The notes below the pieces were generated by a model, which searched no databases, was not told the origin of the DNA, and worked only from the letters and a program-made list of their open reading frames with translations. Below are positions 9,884 to 19,592 of a DNA stretch of 64,000 nucleotides, one piece after another (the stretch's first letter is position 1; each line of letters opens with the position of its first letter). The DNA lies in contig NZ_JACDXT010000019.1 in the NCBI RefSeq assembly GCF_016464015.1, positions 62,001 through 126,000 on the forward strand, written 5' to 3'. This DNA is from Psychrobacter sp. bablab_jr014 (lineage in GTDB: Bacteria; Pseudomonadota; Gammaproteobacteria; Pseudomonadales; Moraxellaceae). The position numbers were made by a program, and so were the translations under genes.

Positions 9884-10540
9884 ATGCGTAACCAACTTAT
9901 GATTGCTGCAGTTGCTTCTGGTATGGTTTTGACAGGGTGTACTACTGACCCAAATACAGGGCAGCAGCGTCTAAATAAGACCGCTATCGGCACTATCGCA
10001 GGTGCTGTTGGTGGTGCTACCATTTCTAAAGCGACTGGTGGTGACAAGACAGGTCGTGACGCTGCTATCGGTGCAGCTCTAGGCGCTGGTGTAGGCTATT
10101 ACATGGAGCGTCAAGCAAAGCAGCTTGAGCAGCAAATGAGCGGCACAGGTGTGAGCGTCGAGCAAAATCCAACCACAGGTGATATTGACCTTGTGATGCC
10201 AGGCAATATCACATTTGCATTTGATGATGCGACTTTAAACTCATCGTTTAAACCAACATTAAGTAAGTTGGCTTCAACCATGAATCAATATAATCAAACG
10301 ACAGTGACCATCGCAGGTCATACTGATAGCCGCGGCGATGCCACCTACAACATGGATCTGTCTCGTCAACGTGCTTACTCGGTCGCCAACTATCTAACAG
10401 CGAGTGGTGTTGCTTCTAGTCGCATCCAAGTTGTTGCTTATGGTGAGTCTCGTCCAGTAGCAAGCAACAACACTGAATCAGGCCGTCAGCAAAACCGCCG
10501 TGTTGAGCTAACTATTAACGCACCACAAAGCGTTAACTAA
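9884..10540 (+). CDS. OmpA-family outer-membrane lipoprotein (YiaD-like)
   Basis: The start at 9884 is chosen because GAGGGGAA precedes it and it opens directly into a lipoprotein signal peptide (lipobox LTGC, lipidated Cys at residue 19). A frame extending to 9818 would bury the signal. After the lipobox come a glycine-zipper region (GTIAGAVGGATISKATGG and GAALGAGVGYY, about 40-80) and a C-terminal OmpA domain. That domain has the peptidoglycan-binding pattern GHTDSRG...N...LSRQRAYSV and ends in QQNRRVEL. Expected role: tethering outer membrane to peptidoglycan. Followed by a terminator, so monocistronic. Confidence 0.9.
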   Translation: MRNQLMIAAVASGMVLTGCTTDPNTGQQRLNKTAIGTIAGAVGGATISKATGGDKTGRDAAIGAALGAGVGYYMERQAKQLEQQMSGTGVSVEQNPTTGDIDLVMPGNITFAFDDATLNSSFKPTLSKLASTMNQYNQTTVTIAGHTDSRGDATYNMDLSRQRAYSVANYLTASGVASSRIQVVAYGESRPVASNNTESGRQQNRRVELTINAPQSVN

Positions 10541-10617
10541 TAGACGGTAAGGCTTAGTCTTAGACTGTTTTTTTGACTTAAAATAAAAAAAATCAATCGA
10601 ATAGACAGAAACCAATC

Positions 10618-10648
10618 AAGGGTTGACGCACAGTCAGCCCTTTTTTTC
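10618..10648 (+). terminator. intrinsic terminator after OmpA-like lipoprotein
   Basis: Stem GGGTTGAC / GTCAGCCC (one G-U pair) with a short loop and a run of seven T. Confidence 0.85.
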
Positions 10649-10763
10649 GTCCATCGTTTTTAAATTTTTAGTAGTTATTTAATAAAAATAAAAACGTGCT
10701 CGAGATTGTAAAGACAGGGCATAAGAGGTAAGAAAAAGAGGCCATTGATAGCTCAAAATACAT

Positions 10764-10782
10764 TTGATAATCGTTATCAATA
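10764..10782. promoter_or_regulatory. candidate Fur box
   Basis: TTGATAATCGTTATCAATA contains the inverted GATAAT/ATTATC-like hexamers of the Fur consensus. It sits about 75 bases before the imelysin gene, where a Fur repressor would block the iron operon promoter. Confidence 0.7.
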
Positions 10783-10856
10783 ACCTTATAATTTATGCCA
10801 CTATTTTGTAACGCAATTATTACTAAATTTATCCAAAACTTTTACCAAGGATGCGT

Positions 10857-12308
10857 ATGAAAACCACAGTGACTACTCGCAAGCTACTTCCAACGACTTT
10901 AGCAGCGGCTTTGGCAAGTGTGTTATTGATGAGCGGTTGTACCAAACAAACCGATGACAGTGCGGCGACAGAGCAGACGACGCAAACAGAAAGCAGCCCA
11001 GCACAAGCAAGTGACGAGCTTTCAGGTACAGAACAGGCGAGTATTGACCGACTGGTTATGAGTTATGCAGATATGGCACATGCAGCTTATAGTGATTCAC
11101 TTGATACGGCAAAAGCGCTTAAAGCGGCGATTAATACATTTGTAGAGACGCCAACTGAAGCCAATTTAGAAGCGGCTAAAGCAGCGTACAAAACAGCACG
11201 TGTGCCGTACTCTCAAACTGAGATTTTCCGTTTTGACCAAGGTTTTGTCACCAAAAATGACAAGCGTGCTATTGCCAGTATCGATGACTGGGAAGGGCAG
11301 TTAAACGCATGGCCACTGGATGAAGCGCTGATTGACTATGTCAGTGATGACTATCAAGGCGAGTACAATAGCAAAGACAATATCATTAATAGCGACAGCA
11401 TCAGTGTTGGTAGCGTTAAAAAAGACACCAGCAGTATCACACCTGAGTTGCTTGCAGAGTTGAACGAAGTCGGCGGTAGCGAAGCCAATGTGACCACAGG
11501 CTATCATGCCATTGAGTTTTTATTATGGGGTCAAGACACCAATGGGGTAGACGCAGGCGCGGGCAAGCGTCCTGTGAGTGACTATCAGACAGGCGATGGC
11601 GAATGCACCAGTGGCAGTATGACCAATGAGGATGCCAGTATCTGTACCCGCCGCGGTGAATATTTAGAAGCCGCTGCACAGCTGTTGGTGGATGATTTGA
11701 CAGCCATGGAAGCGCAGTGGCGAACTGACAGCACAGATACGCTACGCAGTGACTTTTTGGCACGCAAAAATGACAATGCCGTTCGCCAAATCATGTATCA
11801 AATGGGCAGCCTTGCGCTTGGTGAGCTGGCCTCTGAGCGTATGCAAGTGGCGTTCGTTACAGGCTCGACAGAAGATGAGCATGAGTGCTTTAGTGACCTG
11901 ACGCACCTAAGCTATGCCAACAATGCACGCGGTATTCAAAACGTCTTTGAAGGCAGCTATAAAACGGTCGCTGGCGAGTCGGTCGGCGGCTATGGGGTTC
12001 AGCAGTATTTGGTAGACAATGAACAAAAGGAGGCAGCGGATAAGTTGGCAGCTGACTTCCAGCAAGTTAAAGATGCGTTTAATACCATCGTCGTACAAGG
12101 TGAAGAAAAAGGTGTAAAAGTCGATCAAATGATTGCAACCGTTGGGCAAGCAGACAAGGTTGGCGTCTCGGCAGAAGAGCAAAACAAACGCCGTGGCTAT
12201 ATGGAAGCGGCCATTAGCAGCCTACAAAACCTTACCTCGGGTATTGAAAACGCCGCCAATGCGATTGGTATTGATAATTTAGATGCCGATACAGGTTCGC
12301 AGTTCTAA
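10857..12308 (+). CDS. imelysin-family iron-regulated lipoprotein (IrpA/IcmP-like)
   Basis: Start at 10857 is preferred over ATG 10851, because AAGGA then has proper spacing. A lipoprotein signal ends in LMSGC. The imelysin signature GxHxxE is present as GYHAIEFLLWGQD, His217 and Glu220. The domain spans almost the whole protein (483 residues), and the repeated helical halves typical of the family are visible. Imelysins are periplasmic or surface iron-uptake proteins whose exact chemistry is unsettled; protease claims are disputed. First gene of a four-gene set behind a Fur box. Confidence 0.88.
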   Translation: MKTTVTTRKLLPTTLAAALASVLLMSGCTKQTDDSAATEQTTQTESSPAQASDELSGTEQASIDRLVMSYADMAHAAYSDSLDTAKALKAAINTFVETPTEANLEAAKAAYKTARVPYSQTEIFRFDQGFVTKNDKRAIASIDDWEGQLNAWPLDEALIDYVSDDYQGEYNSKDNIINSDSISVGSVKKDTSSITPELLAELNEVGGSEANVTTGYHAIEFLLWGQDTNGVDAGAGKRPVSDYQTGDGECTSGSMTNEDASICTRRGEYLEAAAQLLVDDLTAMEAQWRTDSTDTLRSDFLARKNDNAVRQIMYQMGSLALGELASERMQVAFVTGSTEDEHECFSDLTHLSYANNARGIQNVFEGSYKTVAGESVGGYGVQQYLVDNEQKEAADKLAADFQQVKDAFNTIVVQGEEKGVKVDQMIATVGQADKVGVSAEEQNKRRGYMEAAISSLQNLTSGIENAANAIGIDNLDADTGSQF

Positions 12309-12469
12309 GGGCTTGGGCATTAACTTTATGACGCCATCATCTGTTATGTGCTCAGCGCCTTGCTGACGCACGTATAGGTGATGGCGTTTTTGGTTGTTTT
12401 TATTTTCAATCTTCATTGTTATCATTGCTGATTAATAGCTGATATTTTGCCATTCTTGAGGTTATTTTT

Positions 12470-14137
12470 ATGAACCTATTATGGGCTGCTTTTTCTCACG
12501 CTGCGACTTTTCGTCATACGCCAAAGTATGCGTCGAGTATTATCAGAGCAAACGTACTCGTCGCCTTATCTGCGCTCTTAGTAAGCGCTTGTCAACCAGC
12601 GAATGAGTCGGAATCGACGACCAATGATGTGCCGAGCCAAACCAGCAAAACTGATAACGAGCTATTAAGTGTCAGCGAGGCGCGAGCAGAGACCATCGAG
12701 TCGCTGGCAGGTGTGTCGATGCAGCAGTTGGTACGCTTTGACCCGCAAGAGATTAAGCAAGGCGGTGACACGGGTATTACCATTACCAGCAGCGAGAGCT
12801 ATTCTAAGCCTTCATCAAATATCAGTGCCTCACGCAAGGGGCAGTTTTTTATTGGTAATGCATTTTTTAAGCAGCCGTGGGTGATTGCGCCTGCCAGCAC
12901 CGACAGCCGCGATGGTCTTGGGCCATTATTTAATGTCGCAGCGTGTCAATCCTGTCATATTAAAGATGGACGCGGTCATGCGCCGATGTCTGCGACCGAT
13001 AGCGCGGACAGTCTATTGATGCGCCTTGCGATGCCAGCAAGCAATGACAATGAGCGTGAAAAGCTCAAAAATTCTATGATAGAAAAAGTCGCGCACCCCA
13101 TTTATGGTGGACAATTGCAAGACCGCGCTATTGAAGGTGTGCCTGCCGAAGCGCGTATTGAGGTTACATGGGAAGAGGTGCCGATGCGCTTTGCTGATGG
13201 CTATGTTGAGACGCTGCGTAAGCCGACGTTTCGCTTGAGTGACGCAGGCTACGGCACGCTTGATGATGCGTTGATGCTCTCGCCACGTGTGGCACCACCA
13301 ATGATTGGTTTGGGTTTGCTGGAGCAAATCTCTGATGAACAAATTAAGCAGCAAGCGGACAGTGATGATAAGGACGCTGACGGCATTCGCGGACGCTATA
13401 ACTGGGTGTTGGACCCCCAGACAGGCGAACATGCGCTTGGACGCTTTGGCTGGAAAGCTGGGCAGACGCGTCTGTTAACCCAAAACCAAAGCGCCTTTAA
13501 TGAAGACATGGGCTTAACATCCAGCATCCGCCCGCATGAATCGTGCACTAAAGCGCAAAGTGCTTGTCTGAACGCGCCGACAGGTGCAGACGCGCAAGGC
13601 GAGGGCAAACCGCGTGTCGAGGTCAGTGATGAGGTTGCTCGCTTTGTGGAATTTTATACCCGCAACCTTGCGGTGCCCAACCGTCGTAACGCCAATGACT
13701 CGCAAGTCTTGGCGGGCAAAAAGCGTTTTTATGATATAGGTTGTCAGAGCTGTCACACCCCACGTTATCAGTTGCCAACTACTAATGATGACCGCCTTGA
13801 ACAGCATGGGCAGGTGATTTATCCTTATACCGACTTGCTGCTGCACAATATGGGTGAGGACTTGGCTGATCGTACGGTTGCAGGCACGCTGCCTGATAAA
13901 AGCGCGCAAGTTGAGTTTCTAGCGACTTCGTATGATTGGCGCACACCTGCGTTGTGGGGTATTGGCTTGGCAAAAACGGTCGATGAGCAAGCCACTTTCT
14001 TGCACGATGGTCGCGCTCGCACACCGATGGAAGCGGTGCTGTGGCATGGCGGCGAAGCCAAAACACACCAAGAAAAAGTTTTACAGTTAGATAAGCAAGG
14101 CCGCGCAGAGTTAAGCGCCTTTTTGCAGTCTTTATAA
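12470..14137 (+). CDS. di-haem DUF1111 oxidoreductase lipoprotein
   Basis: 555 residues with a signal ending in LVSAC, so probably a lipoprotein. Two c-type haem sites: CQSCH with Cys159, Cys162 and His163, and CQSCH with Cys425, Cys428 and His429. The pattern and length match the DUF1111 family, related to bacterial di-haem cytochrome c peroxidase and often annotated as thiol oxidoreductase. These genes commonly sit between imelysin genes; a periplasmic redox role in iron acquisition is a reasonable inference. A 161-base gap separates it from the first imelysin gene. Confidence 0.87.
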   Translation: MNLLWAAFSHAATFRHTPKYASSIIRANVLVALSALLVSACQPANESESTTNDVPSQTSKTDNELLSVSEARAETIESLAGVSMQQLVRFDPQEIKQGGDTGITITSSESYSKPSSNISASRKGQFFIGNAFFKQPWVIAPASTDSRDGLGPLFNVAACQSCHIKDGRGHAPMSATDSADSLLMRLAMPASNDNEREKLKNSMIEKVAHPIYGGQLQDRAIEGVPAEARIEVTWEEVPMRFADGYVETLRKPTFRLSDAGYGTLDDALMLSPRVAPPMIGLGLLEQISDEQIKQQADSDDKDADGIRGRYNWVLDPQTGEHALGRFGWKAGQTRLLTQNQSAFNEDMGLTSSIRPHESCTKAQSACLNAPTGADAQGEGKPRVEVSDEVARFVEFYTRNLAVPNRRNANDSQVLAGKKRFYDIGCQSCHTPRYQLPTTNDDRLEQHGQVIYPYTDLLLHNMGEDLADRTVAGTLPDKSAQVEFLATSYDWRTPALWGIGLAKTVDEQATFLHDGRARTPMEAVLWHGGEAKTHQEKVLQLDKQGRAELSAFLQSL

Positions 14138-14147
14138 ATAAATGTAT

Positions 14148-14320
14148 TAGGGCGTGTCTTCAATTCAAACGTCTGTGACTAAATGGGCTAAAAACGGCTA
14201 AATCTTGCCAAACATCGTCAAAAATTTTGTGAATATGTCTATATTCTCTGCAATTTTTTCCTTGTTTGACGACGGTTTATCTCATTTTTATCACCATTTT
14301 TAAAATGAAGACACGCCCTA
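14148..14320. repeat. MITE-like element, copy 1
   Basis: 173 bases bounded by perfect 15-bp inverted repeats, TAGGGCGTGTCTTCA at 14148-14162 and its complement at 14306-14320. No coding capacity. If the outer TA is a target duplication, the termini begin GGGCGTGTCTTCA. Two further copies lie at 43917-44090 (opposite orientation) and 60608-60781 (diverged). It is inserted between the DUF1111 gene and the second imelysin gene. Confidence 0.88.
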
Positions 14321-14455
14321 AAGAATTTGTGAAAACAAGCGCACTGACCCAATCTGCGCTATGTCCAGCAGTTCTACTGAAAGCGTCAATGCCAAAAACG
14401 CGCTCGATATAAATACCTATCAGCACATTATGCTGAACTCACCACCGAGAAGATT

Positions 14456-15598
14456 ATGAAAAAAAATCATGTCCTGATGATGGCTCTCTCCGCGCTTAGT
14501 GCAGGCTTGTTAATCAGCTGTGCCAAGCCCGCTGAAAAACAAACGGCGAATGCAGATGCCCAAGCCGATAGCCAAAAAGTCGATGCCCAAACCGATACGA
14601 GCGCAGCCGCTGACAGCCAGCCAACCATTCCAGCGGCGGACATCAGTCCTGAAGCTGAGGCGGCATATCTAAAGCACGTCGCCAATGATCTAGTGATACC
14701 TGCGTATGCGGACGCGGTTAAAGAAAGCGAAATGTTGAATACATTAGCACAAAAGCATTGCCAAAATGCGCCTGTCTCAGGAGAGGGGCTAGACGCACTG
14801 CGCGCGCAGTGGCTGGTACTGGCGCAAGCGTGGGCAAATGCAGAAATGATTCATTTTGGTCCAGCGACCGAGAGCATGAGCAATCTGTACATCAATTATT
14901 ATCCTGATGAGCGCGGTCTCGTACACAGCGGCGTGTCCGAGCTGATCCGTGCCAATCCAAAGCTAACTGCCGATGCACTCGCCAATGAAAGCGCCATCGT
15001 CCAAGGCGTGCCAGGATTGGAAGAGGCGCTATATGCTAATGACAGCTTAGATGCTGGGCAGTGCGCGTATGTGTTGAGTGCAAGTCAAGCTTTACAAACG
15101 CGTTTACAAAGCATCACTGACAACTGGCAACAAAACGCCGCGACACTGTTGGCGATTGATGAAACTCAAGACAATGACAAAGGCTTAAACCAATGGATGA
15201 ACTCCTTGCTGTCTTTGGTTGAGACCATGAAGTCCAATGCCATTGAGCAGCCGCTTGGCTTAACAAGCAAAGCCAAAGGGCACGTGCCAGCTGCAACAGC
15301 GGGTGAAAGCCGTGCCATCATTAATGCCAAAGTCGCTGCGTTAAACACGGCCTTGACTGACCCTGTATTGACCGCCATGCTGAGCAGCAGCAATAGCCAA
15401 GTCGGTAATGAGTTATCGACCGCGCTCGCTGAGACCAGCAGTCTACTTGCGCAAATGCCTGAGGATATCACGACGGCGGATAAAGCACAGCAAACCAAGC
15501 TGCACGAGCATCTGACCCACATCACACAAATTATTAAGCACCAGCTGATACCTGCGCTCGGCATTCGCGTGGGCTTTAACAGTACTGACGGCGATTAA
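14456..15598 (+). CDS. second imelysin-family lipoprotein
   Basis: 380 residues. The lipoprotein signal ends in LISC. A low-complexity Ala/Asp/Gln linker (about 25-65) precedes an imelysin-like helical domain with HFGPATESMSN and GVPGLEEALYAND. The canonical GxHxxE histidine seen in the first imelysin is not present: the corresponding stretch reads GVPGLEEAL. Its start codon lies after the MITE, so the element may separate or modulate expression of this gene and the next. Two bases separate its stop from the DUF1513 gene. Confidence 0.82.
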   Translation: MKKNHVLMMALSALSAGLLISCAKPAEKQTANADAQADSQKVDAQTDTSAAADSQPTIPAADISPEAEAAYLKHVANDLVIPAYADAVKESEMLNTLAQKHCQNAPVSGEGLDALRAQWLVLAQAWANAEMIHFGPATESMSNLYINYYPDERGLVHSGVSELIRANPKLTADALANESAIVQGVPGLEEALYANDSLDAGQCAYVLSASQALQTRLQSITDNWQQNAATLLAIDETQDNDKGLNQWMNSLLSLVETMKSNAIEQPLGLTSKAKGHVPAATAGESRAIINAKVAALNTALTDPVLTAMLSSSNSQVGNELSTALAETSSLLAQMPEDITTADKAQQTKLHEHLTHITQIIKHQLIPALGIRVGFNSTDGD

Positions 15599-15600
15599 TC

Positions 15601-17016
15601 ATGACCCGCTTATCCAAACCATCCGCTACCGCGCAGCCTTGGTGGTACGAGGGGCTAAAGGGCATTGCTGGCACGCTATGCGGCACAGCGGCTATCGTCG
15701 GCGCGCACCATTGGTATCGCAAGCAGCAGCACCCTGAGGCCACATTGCGTGACTATACTGACGGCGTACGTCAACGACTGACCGAGCTTACACGGACGCA
15801 AATGCCCGATATGCAGCACCAATATCACTCAATTACCAGCAGCAGTATCTATCAAGATGGTATCCGCTATCAGACCCAGCAGCTACCGCGTACGGTGTGT
15901 TGGGTCAGTGGCGTCGCCTCGATGCCGTATCAGCATCTCGCAGACAATGCCTCTGATAGTACAGAAGCGGGCTATGGTGTGGTCGGTATTGATGCTGAGC
16001 GCCAACTGGTGTGGCAGACCACCATGCCCGAGCGCGTGCACGACATCGTGGTACAGCCGAGCGCGGATACTGCCACGCGGGATGTAGTGGTCATGGGTCG
16101 GCGACCGAGCGAGCGTTTTTGGGTGCTTGGGAGTAATCACGGTCAACTAAAGCACGCAATTACCGCACCGATACATCGGCACTTTTATGGGCATGCGTGC
16201 TACAGTCTAGATGGTCTGCTGCTGTACGTCAGTGAAAACGATACGGTCGAGTTAACGGGTAAAATCGGCGTGTATGATGCGCAACATGGTTATCAAAAAA
16301 TCAAAGAATTTGACGCCTACGGTATCGGGCCACATGAGCTGGTCATGCACCCTGATGGCGAGACGCTCATTATTGCTAATGGTGGCATCAAAACCGAGCA
16401 AGCTTCACGTAAGGAGTTGAACCTCGACAGCATGCGCCCAACGCTTGCCTACCTAAACCGCTACGATGGGCGCTTGCTCGAAGAGGTCACGCCCGAGCAC
16501 ACTCAGATGAGCATTCGCCATTTAGACGTGCATGATGATGGTCGCGTGATGATTGGCGTGCAGTTTCAAGGCGAGCGACATTTGAACGTACCGCTGGTAC
16601 TCACGCATCAGCGCGGCGAGCCGAGCTTAACGGCCATGCAAATGCCCAATGGCGCCTGGCAGCGCTTTCACCAGTATATTGCCAGTGTGGCGGTGGACAG
16701 TGCGCGGGATTTATTGTGTGTAACCACACCCATCGGCGGTTGTGCGGCGGTGTTTGATGTGGCGACGCATACCTTGATTGACAGTGTCAAACTGCCCGAT
16801 TGTGCGGGCGCGGCGGTACACGCACTGGCGGATGAAGCGGGCTTTATTGTCAGTGACGGCCAAGGACAACTGACGCATATTGCGGTGATAGAAAATGACG
16901 TTAAAGACAAAGACGCGAATAGCGATACAGACAGTAAAGGCAATACGCGCTATCACCTAGAGGTGCAGCATGTGCATCACCGCATGTCTTTTGACAATCA
17001 TTTACAAGCGCTATAG
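15601..17016 (+). CDS. DUF1513 beta-propeller-like protein of the iron operon
   Basis: 471 residues with an N-terminal hydrophobic segment (about 20-38), which fits export or membrane anchoring. Repeated motifs such as YGIGPHELVMHPDGETLIIAN and HLDVHDDGRVMIGVQFQG recall seven-bladed propellers, as expected for DUF1513. The family is found with imelysin and DUF1111 genes in Fur-regulated clusters. Biochemical function is unknown. It is tightly coupled to the upstream imelysin gene. Confidence 0.8.
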   Translation: MTRLSKPSATAQPWWYEGLKGIAGTLCGTAAIVGAHHWYRKQQHPEATLRDYTDGVRQRLTELTRTQMPDMQHQYHSITSSSIYQDGIRYQTQQLPRTVCWVSGVASMPYQHLADNASDSTEAGYGVVGIDAERQLVWQTTMPERVHDIVVQPSADTATRDVVVMGRRPSERFWVLGSNHGQLKHAITAPIHRHFYGHACYSLDGLLLYVSENDTVELTGKIGVYDAQHGYQKIKEFDAYGIGPHELVMHPDGETLIIANGGIKTEQASRKELNLDSMRPTLAYLNRYDGRLLEEVTPEHTQMSIRHLDVHDDGRVMIGVQFQGERHLNVPLVLTHQRGEPSLTAMQMPNGAWQRFHQYIASVAVDSARDLLCVTTPIGGCAAVFDVATHTLIDSVKLPDCAGAAVHALADEAGFIVSDGQGQLTHIAVIENDVKDKDANSDTDSKGNTRYHLEVQHVHHRMSFDNHLQAL

Positions 17017-17059
17017 CCTTGCACTATGAAATGAGTGATGGGTAATTAGGAGATAGACA

Positions 17060-17686
17060 GTGAATGACGCAACCGTACAGTTGGACGCCGTGCGTGCTCA
17101 GCTGCTGGGTGCAGGCATCACACTGGATATCCAAAAAAAGTCTGTCAAGAATATTAACTTTCGCCTAAAGCCCTATCGTTTGCAATGCTCTGTGCCGCAT
17201 AGATTGTCGATGTCGCAAATGGCACACGCCATCAGCCAGCGTGTCGCGTGGGCGCTGACACATCACCCGCAAGTAGTGATGCAGCAGCAATCGCAGCAGC
17301 TTTCCTCATCGATGACGGTGTTGTGGGGACAAGAGCAGCCTTTTGCGCTGAACGATACCGCCAAACTACGCTACTACCGTAATCAGTTACAGACCGTCAT
17401 TCCCGAGCTGTTTGTCAAGTGGCAACCCATTGTAGGGGCAACCGCCAATGAAGTGCGTATTAAGAAAATGCATACCCGCTGGGGCAGCTGTAACACGCGC
17501 GCACGGCGGGTCTGGCTGTCCGTATACTTGCCCGCGTATCCGATTGAATGCACAGAGTATGTGATTGTTCATGAGCTGTGCCATTTGCACCATGCCAATC
17601 ACAGTCCCGCCTTTTGGCGCACACTCCGGCAGGCCATGCCTGATTATCAGTATTGGCATGACAGGCTGGCAGGTCGCACACCATAG
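17060..17686 (+). CDS. YgjP-like metal-dependent hydrolase (M48/WSS1-like)
   Basis: 208 residues with a GTG start preceded by TAGGAGATAG. The zinc-binding motif is HELCH, followed by HANHSPAFW, the YgjP/DUF45 arrangement; the upstream signature is RWGSCN. These are cytosolic putative metallopeptidases of unknown substrate. The gene is 43 bases after the DUF1513 gene and may be co-transcribed, though it has no obvious iron role. Confidence 0.85.
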   Translation: MNDATVQLDAVRAQLLGAGITLDIQKKSVKNINFRLKPYRLQCSVPHRLSMSQMAHAISQRVAWALTHHPQVVMQQQSQQLSSSMTVLWGQEQPFALNDTAKLRYYRNQLQTVIPELFVKWQPIVGATANEVRIKKMHTRWGSCNTRARRVWLSVYLPAYPIECTEYVIVHELCHLHHANHSPAFWRTLRQAMPDYQYWHDRLAGRTP

Positions 17687-17755
17687 CCAAAAGGTATACC
17701 CATATCGTCGCCTATCCCCAACGGTGTTTGCAGTTTGCTGACCGTTAGGTTTGCT

Positions 17756-18664
17756 CTATTCTTTCGTTGCATCAAGAGTTAAAGCTTTTTTAAACAAATT
17801 ACCGAGCAGATTGACATCGTCCACGCGTGCATAATTTAAGCGAGTGACAAAGGCAATGCGGCGATGCGGCCCTGCTTCATCAAGTGGGATTGCCACCGCG
17901 CCTTGGTCTTGCAAATGCAGCTGATCTAGCGCCATCTCTGGCACAAGAGTCGTGCCCATATTGGTCAGCGCCATCTGAATCAAGGTATTTAGACTGGCGT
18001 TAGAAAAGCTCGATTTCATATCAGCACGCTCATATTGACACACCGACAGCGCTTGATCGGTTAGGCAGTGCCCTTCGCCAAGCAGCATTAAATTGGCGGT
18101 TGCTAGGGTGTCCGCGTCAATGGTGTCGAGCTTGGCATGGCTGTCATCTTGCGGAAAGACCGCAAAAAAGTCCTCCGCCCAAAACTCAAACGTATGCAAG
18201 CCATCGACCGCATACGGCAGCGCAATAATGGCAGTATCAATATGCCCGTAGCGCACCTTTTCGAGCAAACGCTCAGTCTGCTGCTCGATGATGGTCATGC
18301 GAAAATTGGGATATTGCTTGCGCAAACTTGGCAAGACTTTAGGTAATAAGTAGGGTGCGATGGTTGGGATAATACCCACGGTCATCGGGTAGGCAAGCGG
18401 CGTCTGATGGCTGTGTGCGCGTGCGGTCAGATCGTGAATCTCAGCAAACACACGCTCAGCACGGTTCAAGATTTCTTTGCCGATTGGGGTGATTAAGACT
18501 TGTTTGTTATTACGTTCAAAAATCTGTGTATCTAGCTGTTTTTCTAGCTCAGCGATGCCCAAGCTCAAAGCAGATTGAGAGATATTGCAGTCTTCAGCAG
18601 CGCGTTTAAAATGACGGTGCTTGGCAACGGCTAAGGCAAATTCAAGTTGACGCAGAGTAATCAT
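17756..18664 (-). CDS. oxyR: peroxide-sensing LysR-type regulator OxyR
   Basis: 302 residues from the start at 18664, chosen because MITLRQLEFALAV is the normal LysR N-terminus; a longer frame adds 13 atypical residues. The N-terminal winged HTH contains SQSALSLGIAELE. The two redox cysteines of OxyR are conserved in GHCLTDQALSVC (Cys200 and Cys209, equal to the spacing of E. coli Cys199/Cys208). It activates peroxide defence genes when these form a disulfide. It is divergent from ahpC, the typical target. Confidence 0.93.
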   Translation of the reverse strand: MITLRQLEFALAVAKHRHFKRAAEDCNISQSALSLGIAELEKQLDTQIFERNNKQVLITPIGKEILNRAERVFAEIHDLTARAHSHQTPLAYPMTVGIIPTIAPYLLPKVLPSLRKQYPNFRMTIIEQQTERLLEKVRYGHIDTAIIALPYAVDGLHTFEFWAEDFFAVFPQDDSHAKLDTIDADTLATANLMLLGEGHCLTDQALSVCQYERADMKSSFSNASLNTLIQMALTNMGTTLVPEMALDQLHLQDQGAVAIPLDEAGPHRRIAFVTRLNYARVDDVNLLGNLFKKALTLDATKE

Positions 18665-18850
18665 AACGACTCGCTTATAGTAGATAGAATAGTCTAACAA
18701 CATTAATAAAACAAAACATCAGGATAAAAAGTTTTAACTGGATAAATTGTCTGATTCACGTATAGTAGGTCGAGTAAGTCGACGGGGTCAAGGCAAAAGC
18801 TTAAGACCACCATCATCTATTCTACAAAACACACAAAAAAAGGAGCCAAC

Positions 18851-19417
18851 ATGGCAGCTATTATCAATCAAGAAATCCCAGAATTTTCAACACAAGCATT
18901 TGTAAATGGTGAGTTTAAAACCGTTACTTCAGATGACGTAAAAGGCAACTGGGCAATCTTTATGTTCTACCCACATGACTTTACGTTTGTGTGCCCAACT
19001 GAACTTGAAGACATGGCAAACCATTACGAAGAGCTAAAAGGCTTGGGCGTAGAAGTATACGCAGTATCTACCGACACGCATTTTGTACACAAAGCATGGC
19101 ACGATTCTTCAGATGCTATCGGTAAAGTACAGTTCCCAATGCTGGGCGACGGTACTGGCAAAATCACCCGTGGCTTTAACATCATGATTGAAGAAGACAA
19201 CGCAGCCCTACGCGGCACCTTCTTGGTTGACCCAGACGGTCTGATCAAAGTTGCAGAAATTCATGACCTAGGCATCGGCCGTAGCGCAAAAGATATGGTT
19301 CGCAAAGTAAAAGCGGCTCAGTACGTGCGTGAAAACGACGGCGAAGTTTGCCCAGCAGCATGGGAAGAAGGTTCAGCGACCTTGAAGCCAAGCCTTGACC
19401 TTGTTGGTAAAATCTAA
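18851..19417 (+). CDS. ahpC: alkyl hydroperoxide reductase AhpC (2-Cys peroxiredoxin)
   Basis: 188 residues. Peroxidatic Cys48 in FTFVCPTE and resolving Cys167 in GEVCPAAW. AAAAGGAG ribosome site. It reduces H2O2 and organic peroxides using AhpF as reductant. The 186-base spacer to divergent oxyR should contain the OxyR site, which I could not delimit. A strong terminator follows, so ahpC is separated from ahpF. Confidence 0.97.
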   Translation: MAAIINQEIPEFSTQAFVNGEFKTVTSDDVKGNWAIFMFYPHDFTFVCPTELEDMANHYEELKGLGVEVYAVSTDTHFVHKAWHDSSDAIGKVQFPMLGDGTGKITRGFNIMIEEDNAALRGTFLVDPDGLIKVAEIHDLGIGRSAKDMVRKVKAAQYVRENDGEVCPAAWEEGSATLKPSLDLVGKI

Positions 19418-19473
19418 GCAACCGCTTTATTTTATACAGTCTATCGCTTAGGGTAAAAACTGAGCGCTTAGCA

Positions 19474-19509
19474 CAAAAAGCCCCCGTCAAAAAGATGGGG
19501 GCTTTTTCG
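19474..19509 (+). terminator. intrinsic terminator after ahpC
   Basis: Stem AAAAAGCCCCC / GGGGGCTTTTT, with a run of T ending the right arm. Confidence 0.88.
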
Positions 19510-19592
19510 TGGTAGAGGTAGGCTATCATTGAGAGGGTAGTAAAAGGTATTGAATAAAAAGGGGGTATAACAAGATAAAAATATGCGTGCGG

